NCBI GenBank assembly: GCA_001796495.1 | Contig: MGMR01000035.1 | Span: forward strand, 1-9,653 | Length of the DNA stretch: 9,653 bases | Source: Chloroflexi bacterium RBG_13_51_18 | GTDB taxonomy: Bacteria; Chloroflexota; Dehalococcoidia; Dehalococcoidales; RBG-16-60-22 | Reading direction: 5' to 3' | Shown here: positions 1 to 6,325 of the stretch, piece by piece | Layout of the letters: every line of letters starts with the position of its first letter | How positions within the stretch are numbered: the first letter of the stretch is position 1 | The notes under the pieces: model-generated | What the model was told of the DNA's origin: nothing | Seen by the model: the letters and a program-made list of their open reading frames with translations, nothing else | The model's database searches: none | Position numbers and translations under genes: made by a program

Positions 1-57
1 CGCCATAGCTAATTCCGGGTGAGCATTACCAGTAAATACCTTGAGTTCGTCGTTCAT
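1..57 (-). CDS. prs: Ribose-phosphate pyrophosphokinase, N-terminus only (cut by window start)
   Basis: The minus strand from ATG 57-55 to the window edge encodes 19 residues, MNDELKVFTGNAHPELAMA. This matches the start of bacterial PRPP synthetases, where a short lead-in is followed by [KL]-x-[FL]-[ST]-G-N-[AS]-x-PELA. By family knowledge, the full enzyme (about 310-320 residues) is cytosolic and transfers pyrophosphate from ATP to ribose 5-phosphate, giving PRPP for nucleotide, histidine and tryptophan synthesis. A purine-rich GAGAGGGG lies about 7 nt upstream of the ATG and could serve as ribosome binding site. An extended -10 promoter lies about 40 nt upstream. The gene diverges from the dCMP deaminase gene. 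The catalytic and PRPP-binding regions lie outside the window, so the call rests on the N-terminal signature alone. Confidence 0.8.
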   Translation of the reverse strand, partial: MNDELKVFTGNAHPELAMA

Positions 58-98
58 GAAAAATCCCCTCTCTTTTTACCAAGGTTTGCCGCATTTTT

Positions 99-107
99 AT
101 TATAGCA
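99..107 (-). promoter_or_regulatory. Extended -10 promoter for prs
   Basis: Read on the minus strand the site is TGC followed by a perfect TATAAT (104 down to 99). The TGn extension can replace a good -35, and indeed no convincing TTGACA lies 16-18 nt upstream. The start of transcription would fall near 92, giving a leader of about 35 nt before ATG 57. It is one of four similarly built sites in this window, each pointing at a gene start. Confidence 0.6.
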
Positions 108-176
108 CTAATGATGGGGAAGCTCATCCCCCCAATACCTGCTGCAATACAAAGAGTTGTTACCATACTCTTAATT

Positions 177-268
177 CTCACCCCCTTTGTCCCCCTCTCA
201 AACTCAACTATCCAATTAGTCCTTTTTTTATTGTTAGAGAGGGGGAAACCTATCCAGGAAGGTGTGAG
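177..268. repeat. C/G-rich inverted repeat in the prs/deaminase intergenic gap
   Basis: Perfect 10-bp arms TCCCCCTCTC (190-199) and GAGAGGGGGA (237-246) flank a 37-nt AT-rich loop. Outside them a looser pair, CTCACCCC (177-184) and GGTGTGAG (261-268), matches in inverted orientation with one mismatch. The same TCCCCCTCTC core forms a tight hairpin at 7668-7695, so this looks like a family of short interspersed inverted repeats. Another TCCCCTCTC lies at 64-72, beside the prs start. No transposase is present and no target-site duplication was established. The rest of the 339-bp gap (58-396) holds only the two divergent promoters; reading frames here have no recognisable product. Confidence 0.5.
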
Positions 269-286
269 TGTAAACAATTGGGCGTT

Positions 287-315
287 TTGTTGAATGTACG
301 GATACCTGCTATACT
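287..315 (+). promoter_or_regulatory. Extended -10 promoter for dCMP deaminase gene
   Basis: TGC at 307-309 directly precedes TATACT (310-315), a one-mismatch -10 in the extended context. The sequence 17 nt upstream (TTGTTG, 287-292) is only a half-matching -35. Transcription would start near 322, about 75 nt before ATG 397. Position and orientation fit the deaminase gene. Confidence 0.5.
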
Positions 316-396
316 GTTCTGCGCAGAGGAAGTTTAAGGAACATCTGAGCACTGTCTTAAAGCCATAGGAAGTTACCAGGCAAAGGAGAAAATCAC

Positions 397-885
397 ATGG
401 TTAATAGCGGCCAAAAGAATGAACGCCCGTCTTGGGATGACTATTTCTTGGAGCTAGCCAATGCTGCCTCAAACAGGGCGACCTGCGACCGTGGCAAAAG
501 CGGCTGTGTGATTATCCGAGACAAACAGGTATTGGCTACAGGATACGTTGGCTCTCCCGCCGGGTTACCTCATTGTGACGATGTGGGACATCTGATGAAG
601 AAAGTGATACAAGAAAACGGTGAAATAAGTGAACACTGTTTACGCACAGTGCATGCTGAACAGAACGCTATCTGCCAAGCTGCCAAAAGAGGGATTTCCA
701 TTGAAGGCGCCACCATCTATTTGAGAATGACCCCTTGTCGGACTTGTGCCATGCTCTTGATCAACTGTGGAATTCAAAGAGTGGTCTGTGAACGCAAATA
801 TCAGCTTGCTGAAGAAAGTGAACAACTATCCGCGGAAGCCGGTATTAAGTTAGTATACAAATACGATAGGCGGCAAGAGTATTAG
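397..885 (+). CDS. Deoxycytidylate (dCMP) deaminase family protein
   Basis: The 162-residue product is a zinc-dependent cytidine/deoxycytidylate deaminase. Visible motifs are the HAE zinc/catalytic signature (H86-A-E88, in RTVHAEQNAI) and PCRTC (C114, C117), giving the His-Cys-Cys zinc site and the proton-shuttling Glu. GYVGSPAGLPHCDDVG (residues 49-64) is the conserved substrate-side segment typical of dCMP deaminases (ComEB group) and argues against a tRNA or riboflavin deaminase. By family knowledge the enzyme converts dCMP to dUMP, feeding thymidylate synthesis. The start is well supported: AAGGAG at 383-388 lies 8 nt before ATG 397. The length is normal for the family. The gene diverges from prs. 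The next gene downstream has its own promoter, so it is probably monocistronic. Confidence 0.9.
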   Translation: MVNSGQKNERPSWDDYFLELANAASNRATCDRGKSGCVIIRDKQVLATGYVGSPAGLPHCDDVGHLMKKVIQENGEISEHCLRTVHAEQNAICQAAKRGISIEGATIYLRMTPCRTCAMLLINCGIQRVVCERKYQLAEESEQLSAEAGIKLVYKYDRRQEY

Positions 886-911
886 GTTTATCAATGGCTT
901 ATTGTAGCATG

Positions 912-954
912 TTTGTGGGAAAATGCGCACAAGCCTCGGCTCTTGTACCACAAA
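912..954. other. Stem-loop downstream of the deaminase gene
   Basis: TTTGTGG (912-918) pairs perfectly with CCACAAA (948-954). Inside it, ACAAG (929-933) pairs with CTTGT (942-946), and the small loop is C/G-rich. It starts 27 nt after the deaminase stop codon, where a transcript end would be expected. No run of T follows on either strand, so it is not a classical intrinsic terminator. It may stabilise the 3' end of the message or terminate in another way; function is uncertain. Confidence 0.35.
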
Positions 955-1015
955 GTAGTGATATCAGCCGTTAAACGATTGCCCGTTTCATTACTTGGTA
1001 TTTAATATCCAGTCA

Positions 1016-1044
1016 TTGACGTGCTAGCACAATTGTTCTATTAT
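1016..1044 (+). promoter_or_regulatory. Promoter for the S66 peptidase gene, with palindrome in the spacer
   Basis: TTGACG (1016-1021) and TATTAT (1039-1044) are separated by exactly 17 nt; each hexamer has one mismatch to consensus. A perfect 10-bp palindrome, GTGCTAGCAC (1021-1030), overlaps the last base of the -35 and lies in the spacer, where a repressor dimer could block polymerase. Transcription would start near 1051, giving a leader of about 57 nt. The promoter also shows that the in-frame GTG at 1021 cannot be the start codon. Confidence 0.65.
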
Positions 1045-1107
1045 ATATCAAACTCTATAATGAAAGCTCATCCTAATATCAACCTTATCTCAAATCGGAG
1101 GAACGAT

Positions 1108-2055
1108 ATGGAACTGGTTAAACCGTTTGCCCTGCAAACCGGTGACAAGATTGGGATAGTTGCCCCGTCGATGCACATCATCAATGAGGAAGCTGTCGCA
1201 AATGGCATCGCCACACTGCAGGAACTCGGGTTCCGCGTGGAGTTGGGGCCAACCGTCCGTTCGAGATACCGGAATAGTTCCGCCTTGCCTGAAGACCGGG
1301 CCAAGGAGCTAATGGAATTTTTCACTGACCCTGAAACAAAAGCAATTATCTGCCTGATAGGAGGCGACACTGCGGCACAGCTGTTGAAGCTGCTTGATTA
1401 CGAAACGATAAAGTCCAATCCGAAACTATTCAGCGGGATGAGCGATATCGGCCACCTGAACTTGGCTTTTCTCTCGAAAGCCCAGATGGTGTCTATCTAC
1501 GGGTTGGACCTGACCTTCGGCTTCGGCGCCGATCGGAATAATCCAGTAACCCGATATAATATCGATCTGTTTCTCAAATGCTGCACACATCCGGAACCTC
1601 CAGGAAAGATATCGGCTTTTACGCAGTGGGAATGTTGGCGGCCTGGCAGGGCAAGGGGGCGATTAATCGGCGGCTATCTCGGAGCGATTACTAGCTTGTA
1701 CCGCACCAGTTACTGGCCGTCAATGGAGAACAGCATCCTGTTCTGGGAGGGACTCCAGACGCAGCCGCATGAAATCGAGAGACAGTTCACTATCGCTGAG
1801 GCCGAAGGGATGTTCGATACGGTAGCCGGGATGGTAGTGGGGAAACTAGTTGATTGCGAAGAGAAAGACTATGAAGGAATGCTACCCGATATTAGAGAAT
1901 TAATCCTTGAAATCACCAAAGATTACGGTTTCCCGATCATCGGCAATGCTGATTTCGGCCACAGTGGTGTGTTCATGCCGATGCCAGAAGGTCTTCTAGC
2001 TGAAATAGACGCAGGACAGCTTTCGATTGAACTGGTTGAGCCGGTAGTCCGGTAG
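1108..2055 (+). CDS. S66-family LD-carboxypeptidase (LdcA/MccF-like)
   Basis: The 315-residue protein is a serine peptidase of family S66. The Ser-Glu-His triad is intact: S112 in the nucleophile elbow GMSD (residues 110-113), E214 in ILFWEG, and H285 in DFGHSG. The N-terminal KIGIVAPS (14-21), the CLIGGDTAAQLLKLLDY segment (82-98) and the RGRLIGGYLGAI linker (183-194) are all family landmarks. Known members either cleave the L,D bond of murein tetrapeptides during cell-wall recycling (LdcA) or hydrolyse peptidyl adenylates for microcin C resistance (MccF). The sequence alone does not decide between them, and no microcin genes are nearby. There is no signal peptide, so it is cytosolic. ATG 1108 is chosen because GGAGG (1097-1101) lies 6 nt upstream; a longer frame back to GTG 1021 would overlap the promoter. 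Confidence 0.88.
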   Translation: MELVKPFALQTGDKIGIVAPSMHIINEEAVANGIATLQELGFRVELGPTVRSRYRNSSALPEDRAKELMEFFTDPETKAIICLIGGDTAAQLLKLLDYETIKSNPKLFSGMSDIGHLNLAFLSKAQMVSIYGLDLTFGFGADRNNPVTRYNIDLFLKCCTHPEPPGKISAFTQWECWRPGRARGRLIGGYLGAITSLYRTSYWPSMENSILFWEGLQTQPHEIERQFTIAEAEGMFDTVAGMVVGKLVDCEEKDYEGMLPDIRELILEITKDYGFPIIGNADFGHSGVFMPMPEGLLAEIDAGQLSIELVEPVVR

Positions 2056-2180
2056 CTCAATTAAAGTAATAGAAGAAAATACATTTATGTTTTCTCCAGC
2101 TTAACATTCATCTAGATTGTTGGCTGAGGTAACAATAAAGTATTTTGTGACATATAGAGAACTCTAAATACCCCGCAACG

Positions 2181-2699
2181 TTAAATTAAAATATCCCGCA
2201 GGGTCTTGAGATTGACGACATCTTCTTTATTATACTCACAGAGTTTGTTGAGGGCATCAAGGTCAAAGGCGTCAATATATTTCCACCAGAGCTTCACGGC
2301 CTCCCAGCCGTTCATATCCGGCAACTGACGGGTAATGCCGACCTGCCTTTCCACGCCTTTAAGCCCTCCGCGCAGGTTTTTGCTCCAGCAATCATACATG
2401 AGGTCGCGGTGGCGGTAAAGCTGGGCGAGATTTATACCGAAGCGGGAATGAATAAAGGGCAGGTCGAAGCGGCTGCCGTTATAGGTATAGATAATATCGA
2501 CGCCTTCAAGGGCTTCCAGGATAGCGTCGGCGGAGATATCACCGCCGACGAACTGGATGAATTCAGTTTCATCGCCGCGGCAGAGAAAAATGCCGACGAC
2601 GGTGATTTCACTGGCGGAATAGGTGAGGCCGGTGGTCTCGATATCTATGTAGGCTTCAACAGTTATTGACCCTGATTTTGCACCCGACAATTCAGACAT
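2181..2699 (-). CDS. YprB-type RNase H-fold (DEDD) 3'-5' exonuclease
   Basis: With the ATG at 2699 the product has 172 residues and a ribonuclease H-like exonuclease fold. The DEDD motifs are present in order: D19-I-E21-T-T-G (ExoI), Y73-N74-G-S-R-F-D79 (ExoII), and Y156-N-K-E-D160-V-V-N-L (ExoIII), which suits two-metal-ion catalysis. This matches the RNase_H_2/YprB family, stand-alone or fused in other bacteria; the substrate is not well defined and may be DNA or RNA. It lies 82 nt downstream of PEPCK on the same strand and is probably co-transcribed, without an evident functional link. An alternative TTG start at 2711 has GGAG only 4 nt upstream; ATG 2699 has no close Shine-Dalgarno. The domain begins soon after either start, so function is unaffected. 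Confidence 0.8.
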   Translation of the reverse strand: MSELSGAKSGSITVEAYIDIETTGLTYSASEITVVGIFLCRGDETEFIQFVGGDISADAILEALEGVDIIYTYNGSRFDLPFIHSRFGINLAQLYRHRDLMYDCWSKNLRGGLKGVERQVGITRQLPDMNGWEAVKLWWKYIDAFDLDALNKLCEYNKEDVVNLKTLRDILI

Positions 2700-2781
2700 C
2701 ACCCATTTCAACCTGCTCCAGTGTTATTCCCTGTGCGAATATAGTTTTATCACAGGTCAATTTTTACAGAATCCGAAAGCT

Positions 2782-4665
2782 TTATCCCTGAAGAACTTCC
2801 GGCGAGATATAGTCGCCATATTTTTCCTGAGCTTTAAGCAGGCGTTCACGCTGTTCTTTGAGCACATGCCAGACTTCAGCCGATAAATCGTCGATATTTT
2901 CATGGTAAAACTTTTCCACGCGGTCGAGCTTGGCCAGGTTTTCCGAGACACGAATGGTAAACTGCTTTATATAATCCTCTTTAGAATAATCCTTATCCAA
3001 GACCTGACGGAAGAGGGGCTGCAAGTCCTCATATTTAGGAATCCAGCCAGTAGGAGTCTCTATGGCACCGACGCCATTATTTATGCGGAGTTCCATCCAC
3101 TTTACCCAGACATGCTTATCCTGGTGACCATTTAAGAATTCACCGTTTTCCCGGTCCTTCAAGAAGTAATTTACCCCAAATACCAGCGGCATTTTATCAA
3201 GATTTTTCCCGAACTGGAGGTAGTTATGGAGATATTGCCTCAGCGGAATAGAGATAAAGTCCTGAATGCTCATGATGTTTATCTCATGCTTGCCCTCCGC
3301 CTCGATGGTGGCGAAAGTTGTTTCGGTCTCCAGGGCAGCGCCGTAAGCAACAATACCGTGCTCCCAGTCAAATCCCTGCTGCACCGGCACGTAACTGCGA
3401 TAGTCACGACCGCCGTATAGTATGCCCCCTAATTCAACGCCCGAAGGATTGTCCAGTTCAGGGTCGCAATTTGCCAGCACTTTAAGGGCAATAGTATACC
3501 GGGCGTTCTTATGAGCCGGCGGAACTTCTTCTCCCTTTTCATCTGTCTTGCCTTCAAACCAGTCGCCTGTAAAGTTTATCCCGCTTTTGGGAAGCTCGAC
3601 ATCCATTCCCAGCCACCACGGTCTGGCATCCTTAATCAGGACATTGGAGAAGATAATTTCGCCTGGGTTGGTAAGTATCTCGTGGATAAGTGGGTCATCC
3701 TTGGGATTAATATCCTGAATGATGCCGAAGATACCACATTCGATATTCACAGCGCGGCAGATGCCGCCGATATTGCGGACGTAGCCGATATCATCAGCCA
3801 GTATGGTTTCTCCCGGAAGCATAGCGGTAGAGGTCTTGCCGCAGGCGCTGGGGAAAGCGCCGGCAATATAGGTCTTGCGTCCATCCGGACCATTGACTCC
3901 CATTATCATGAAGTGCTCGGCAAGCCACCCTTCCTGATGGGCTTTGCGAATAGCCAGCCGGAGGGCGAGTTTCTTAAAACCTATGGAATTACCGGCGTAC
4001 TGGTTGTTGATGCTATAAACCGTGTTCGCCGAGTAATCTATATAAATACGTTTCTTTTCATAGTTCACACTCACCATTTTTTCGTTTATTTTACCCGCCG
4101 AGTGTAAGGTATTAAAAAATTCCGTCCCCGGGCCTGCTTTGCGGAAAGCTTCATAGCCCTTCCGGTACAGGAGGTCGACGCTGTGAGCCACATACCAGGA
4201 ATCGGTACACTCCAAGCAATAAATGGTGAATTCGGAATCAGCCGGTCCCAGAGTAAGAAAGCGCACAATCATAGTGCGCCCCTCCATCGAATTCTTGCAC
4301 AACCCCTGTACTTCCGTAATTCCCTCTTCCCGTTCAATCTGGTTGAGAGCCTCATTAAGAGATTCTCCCCTAGGCACAAGGAGCTTGGTTACCGCCCGGT
4401 CACGCCCCTGGTCATAGGGGCCGTCAAAATGGAAAGTATGCCCCGGGGCAGCTAAAGCGGCGCTTTCTTCACCGGCAACAATGGCCATATTCCTGATGTT
4501 AGCAACCTCATCAGGAGTGTCACTGCAGATAAAGATAGTATCCGGATTACAGAGTTCAGCCGACTCATAAATTGCTTTGTGCACCTCTACATTATCTATG
4601 GCAGATAACTTATCATAGTCTTTCTGGCTGGTTTTAGCCTGTAAAGCTGCAAGATAATTTTTCAA
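2782..4665 (-). CDS. pckG: Phosphoenolpyruvate carboxykinase (GTP-type), divergent
   Basis: This enzyme interconverts oxaloacetate plus GTP with PEP, CO2 and GDP (gluconeogenesis or anaplerosis, cytosol). Residues are numbered from ATG 4713 (643 aa). The P-loop FPSACGKT (287-294) holds the reactive C291. The metal and substrate residues K247/K248, H267 and D307-D308 are present, as are N403, R405 and R436. Two regions depart from the usual family pattern. The PEP-site stretch is YAGNSIGFKK (239-248) where YGGNSLLGKK is expected. The guanine pocket reads VNYF...FLNGHQ (514-531) instead of VNWF...FLWPGF. A strong AAGGAGG (4671-4677) sits 5 nt before an in-frame TTG at 4665, which I prefer as the start (627 aa). 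The ATG at 4713 has only AGGA about 13 nt away. The gene is followed by the exonuclease and diverges from the winged-helix gene. Confidence 0.9.
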   Translation of the reverse strand: MKNYLAALQAKTSQKDYDKLSAIDNVEVHKAIYESAELCNPDTIFICSDTPDEVANIRNMAIVAGEESAALAAPGHTFHFDGPYDQGRDRAVTKLLVPRGESLNEALNQIEREEGITEVQGLCKNSMEGRTMIVRFLTLGPADSEFTIYCLECTDSWYVAHSVDLLYRKGYEAFRKAGPGTEFFNTLHSAGKINEKMVSVNYEKKRIYIDYSANTVYSINNQYAGNSIGFKKLALRLAIRKAHQEGWLAEHFMIMGVNGPDGRKTYIAGAFPSACGKTSTAMLPGETILADDIGYVRNIGGICRAVNIECGIFGIIQDINPKDDPLIHEILTNPGEIIFSNVLIKDARPWWLGMDVELPKSGINFTGDWFEGKTDEKGEEVPPAHKNARYTIALKVLANCDPELDNPSGVELGGILYGGRDYRSYVPVQQGFDWEHGIVAYGAALETETTFATIEAEGKHEINIMSIQDFISIPLRQYLHNYLQFGKNLDKMPLVFGVNYFLKDRENGEFLNGHQDKHVWVKWMELRINNGVGAIETPTGWIPKYEDLQPLFRQVLDKDYSKEDYIKQFTIRVSENLAKLDRVEKFYHENIDDLSAEVWHVLKEQRERLLKAQEKYGDYISPEVLQG

Positions 4666-4670
4666 GACTT

Positions 4671-4677
4671 CCTCCTT
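4671..4677 (-). promoter_or_regulatory. Strong Shine-Dalgarno deciding the PEPCK start
   Basis: Read on the minus strand, AAGGAGG is followed by the spacer AAGTC and then TTG (4665-4663). This is a near-perfect anti-16S match with good spacing. It lies inside the reading frame if translation began at ATG 4713. A chance strong match at the correct distance is possible but less likely than a TTG start here. Confidence 0.6.
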
Positions 4678-4864
4678 GACATGATATACTATACCCTTTT
4701 CCGTCAATCCCATACAAATTGTGAATCCTGAATGAGTTGGGCTTTCCGGGTTTAAATTCTTCTTTCGTTTTCTTTCCTACTATGCCTTGTTTTTAAATGT
4801 TTTTATTGAGTTAAAAGTAATATTGGCTACAACAGCTAAATTACTGGATTACATTGTCCACAAG

Positions 4865-4873
4865 TGATATAAT
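4865..4873 (+). promoter_or_regulatory. Extended -10 promoter for winged-helix regulator
   Basis: TGA (4865-4867) followed by a perfect TATAAT (4868-4873) forms an extended -10. The sequence 17 nt upstream (TGGATT) is a poor -35. Transcription would begin near 4880, giving a leader of about 87 nt before ATG 4967. It lies in the AT-rich spacer shared with the divergent PEPCK gene, for which no clean promoter could be picked out. Confidence 0.55.
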
Positions 4874-4884
4874 AGTAACCAAAT

Positions 4885-4912
4885 ATATACGAACAATAAT
4901 ATACGAATATTC
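4885..4912 (+). promoter_or_regulatory. Direct repeat ATATACGAA x2, candidate operator
   Basis: ATATACGAA occurs at 4885-4893 and again at 4899-4907, start-to-start 14 nt. The second copy runs into the palindrome GAATATTC (4905-4912). The pair lies just after the predicted transcription start of the winged-helix gene and between two divergent genes, a normal place for an autoregulatory site. Binding by the adjacent regulator is inference only. Confidence 0.35.
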
Positions 4913-4966
4913 ATTCATATGATAACTCAACCGGGTATCAGAGGTCAAGTAATTTAAGCGGGCAAC

Positions 4967-5251
4967 ATGAACAATATAAAAGCGCGACCATGGACATTTT
5001 TAACATATCACGGCAGGGTGCTGGTTTACCTGGTGAAACACCCGCAGGCTACATGCCGTGAGATTGCCCAAGAGGCAGGAGTTACCGAGCGAGCTATTCA
5101 GAAAGTTATCCACGACCTCATTGCCGATGGCTACATCATACGGCGAAAAGTAGGCCGCGGCAATAAATATCAGATACACCCCGAACTACCGATGCGGCAC
5201 AACATGGAACGCGAACACGCCGTTGGCGACCTGATTCGAGCCCTGGGGTAA
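4967..5251 (+). CDS. Small winged helix-turn-helix transcriptional regulator
   Basis: The 94-residue protein is almost entirely a winged HTH domain of the MarR/ArsR-like fold. Helix 1 covers about 12-24 (TYHGRVLVYLVKH). A helix-turn-helix follows at 29-53, with REIAQEAGV as the first helix and TERAIQKVIHDLIADG as recognition helix. The beta wing is at 55-70 (YIIRRKVGRGNKYQI). The tail (HPELPMRH, then a short helix) resembles a widespread group of small regulators of this pattern. There is no sensor domain and no metal- or ligand-binding Cys cluster, so the signal is not visible. The ATG at 4967 has no good Shine-Dalgarno close by; a GAGGT lies about 21 nt upstream. The protein is divergent from PEPCK and convergent with cysM. 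Control of its own gene or of PEPCK is plausible but unproven. Confidence 0.8.
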   Translation: MNNIKARPWTFLTYHGRVLVYLVKHPQATCREIAQEAGVTERAIQKVIHDLIADGYIIRRKVGRGNKYQIHPELPMRHNMEREHAVGDLIRALG

Positions 5252-5360
5252 AAACAGAACCAGCAAATTAAAACAGTTATCCGCGCAAAGACGATTTCAG
5301 TCGATTATTTCTGGAAAAAGGCGACCGGGACAAGATTCTGCAATCAGCGCCGGTGGTTTA

Positions 5361-6284
5361 TTAGGGCGGGCACTTGGCGCAGATGGAGCGGAAGAGGGTG
5401 GTGCTTAAATAGCGGTCGCCGCGGTCAGGCAGGATAACGACGATATTGCCTTTTTTCACATTTTTGGCGGCTTCTAAAGCTCCGGCTACAGCGGCGCCGC
5501 TGGACATGCCGGTGAAAAGGCCTTCCCTTACCGCGAGCAGCCGGGCGGTCTCGAAAGCATCACCGTCTTCAACAATCAGCTTTTCATCATATATTTCAGG
5601 GTTATAAATGCCGGGGACGACGCTTTCCTGCATATTTTTTAGTCCCTGAATGGTATGGCCCAGAGTGGGTTCGACGGCAACGATCTTGATGCCGTCGATT
5701 TTTTCTTTCAGGTATTTACCGGTGCCCATTAAAGTACCCGTCGTGCCAATGGCGCAAACGAAGATGTCGACTTTGCCCCCGGTCTGACGGAAAATTTCCG
5801 GGCCGGTGGTCTCATAATGGGAGAGGACATTATTAGGATTATCAAACTGGTTGGGCATGAAGTATTTGCCCGGTTCGTTTTTTAAAGCCTCGTGGGCGCG
5901 GCGAATAGCGCCATCGACGGCTTCTTTAGCGGGAGTAAGGACGACCTCGGCGCCGAAAGCCTGGAGAATGAGCTGCCTTTCAACGCTGACACATTCCGGC
6001 ATGAACAGCTTGACTTTATAGCCCTTGGCAGCGCCAATCATGGCGACAGCGATCCCGGTGTTGCCGGAGGTAGGCTCGATGATGGTCTTTTCTTTAGTCA
6101 ATTCGCCGGACTTTTCCGCCATCGTAATCATGTAGAAAGCGGGGCGGTCTTTAATGGAGCCGCCGGGGTTATTCCCCTCCAGCTTGGCGAAAATCTTGAC
6201 ACCGGCTTTGCCGTTCAGATTGGTAAGCTGAACCAGCGGGGTGTTACCGATAGCGCCGAGGACATTAATGTTGCCGTTTTTCAT
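5361..6284 (-). CDS. cysM: Cysteine synthase B (O-acetylserine sulfhydrylase, CysM-type)
   Basis: This PLP-dependent fold-type II enzyme of 307 residues makes L-cysteine from O-acetylserine and sulfide (CysM members also take thiosulfate or other sulfur donors). The PLP lysine is K45 in EGNNPGGSIKDR (37-48). TSGNTG (72-77) binds the substrate carboxylate, and GTTGTLMGTG (180-189) binds the phosphate. CysM rather than CysK is indicated by LEGNNP, by HYETTGPEIFRQTGG (156-170), by LAVREG-F-GMSSG-AVAGAL (250-270) and by DRGDRYLST (287-295), where CysK has a SGERYLST version. The tail ends CAKCPP, with a CxxC pair (C302, C305) of unknown role. ATG 6284 has a weak AAGG 9 nt upstream. The gene starts 41 nt after glyA on the same strand, so operon transcription with serine metabolism is likely, with a possible extra promoter in the gap. 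Confidence 0.88.
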   Translation of the reverse strand: MKNGNINVLGAIGNTPLVQLTNLNGKAGVKIFAKLEGNNPGGSIKDRPAFYMITMAEKSGELTKEKTIIEPTSGNTGIAVAMIGAAKGYKVKLFMPECVSVERQLILQAFGAEVVLTPAKEAVDGAIRRAHEALKNEPGKYFMPNQFDNPNNVLSHYETTGPEIFRQTGGKVDIFVCAIGTTGTLMGTGKYLKEKIDGIKIVAVEPTLGHTIQGLKNMQESVVPGIYNPEIYDEKLIVEDGDAFETARLLAVREGLFTGMSSGAAVAGALEAAKNVKKGNIVVILPDRGDRYLSTTLFRSICAKCPP

Positions 6285-6303
6285 ATAGAATTACCTTAAA
6301 CAG

Positions 6304-6312
6304 ATTATACCA
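6304..6312 (-). promoter_or_regulatory. Possible extended -10 promoter for cysM
   Basis: On the minus strand TGG (6312-6310) precedes a perfect TATAAT (6309-6304), inside the 41-bp glyA-cysM gap. There is no convincing -35. Transcription would start near 6297, leaving only about 13 nt before ATG 6284, so the weak AAGG would be at the extreme 5' end. It may supply cysM independently of glyA or be inactive. Confidence 0.4.
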
Positions 6313-6325
6313 CCTTTAAGGCGGG

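Noticed and set aside
26..352. Open frames on both strands across the prs/deaminase gap (26-352 minus, 41-337 plus)
   Set aside because: They overlap the prs start, run through promoter and inverted-repeat sequence, and encode low-complexity products with no recognisable domain.
1021..1107. Longer S66 protein starting at GTG 1021
   Set aside because: The GTG overlaps the -35 of a good promoter, while ATG 1108 has GGAGG at 6 nt and matches the family N-terminus.
1108..2055. Microcin C immunity role (MccF) for the S66 protein
   Set aside because: The family fits, but there are no microcin biosynthesis genes in the window; LdcA-type recycling is equally or more likely.
2074..2095. AT-rich inverted sequence between the convergent S66 and exonuclease genes as a terminator
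   Set aside because: The stem needs two bulges, is nearly all A/T, and has no T-run after it on either strand.
3511..4107. 198-codon frame antisense to PEPCK
   Set aside because: It lies wholly inside a well-conserved gene on the other strand and has no recognisable domain or ribosome binding site.
5320..5354. GC stem plus T-run on the minus strand after cysM as a terminator
   Set aside because: The candidate arms are only 4-5 bp with a loop of more than 20 nt, too weak to claim.
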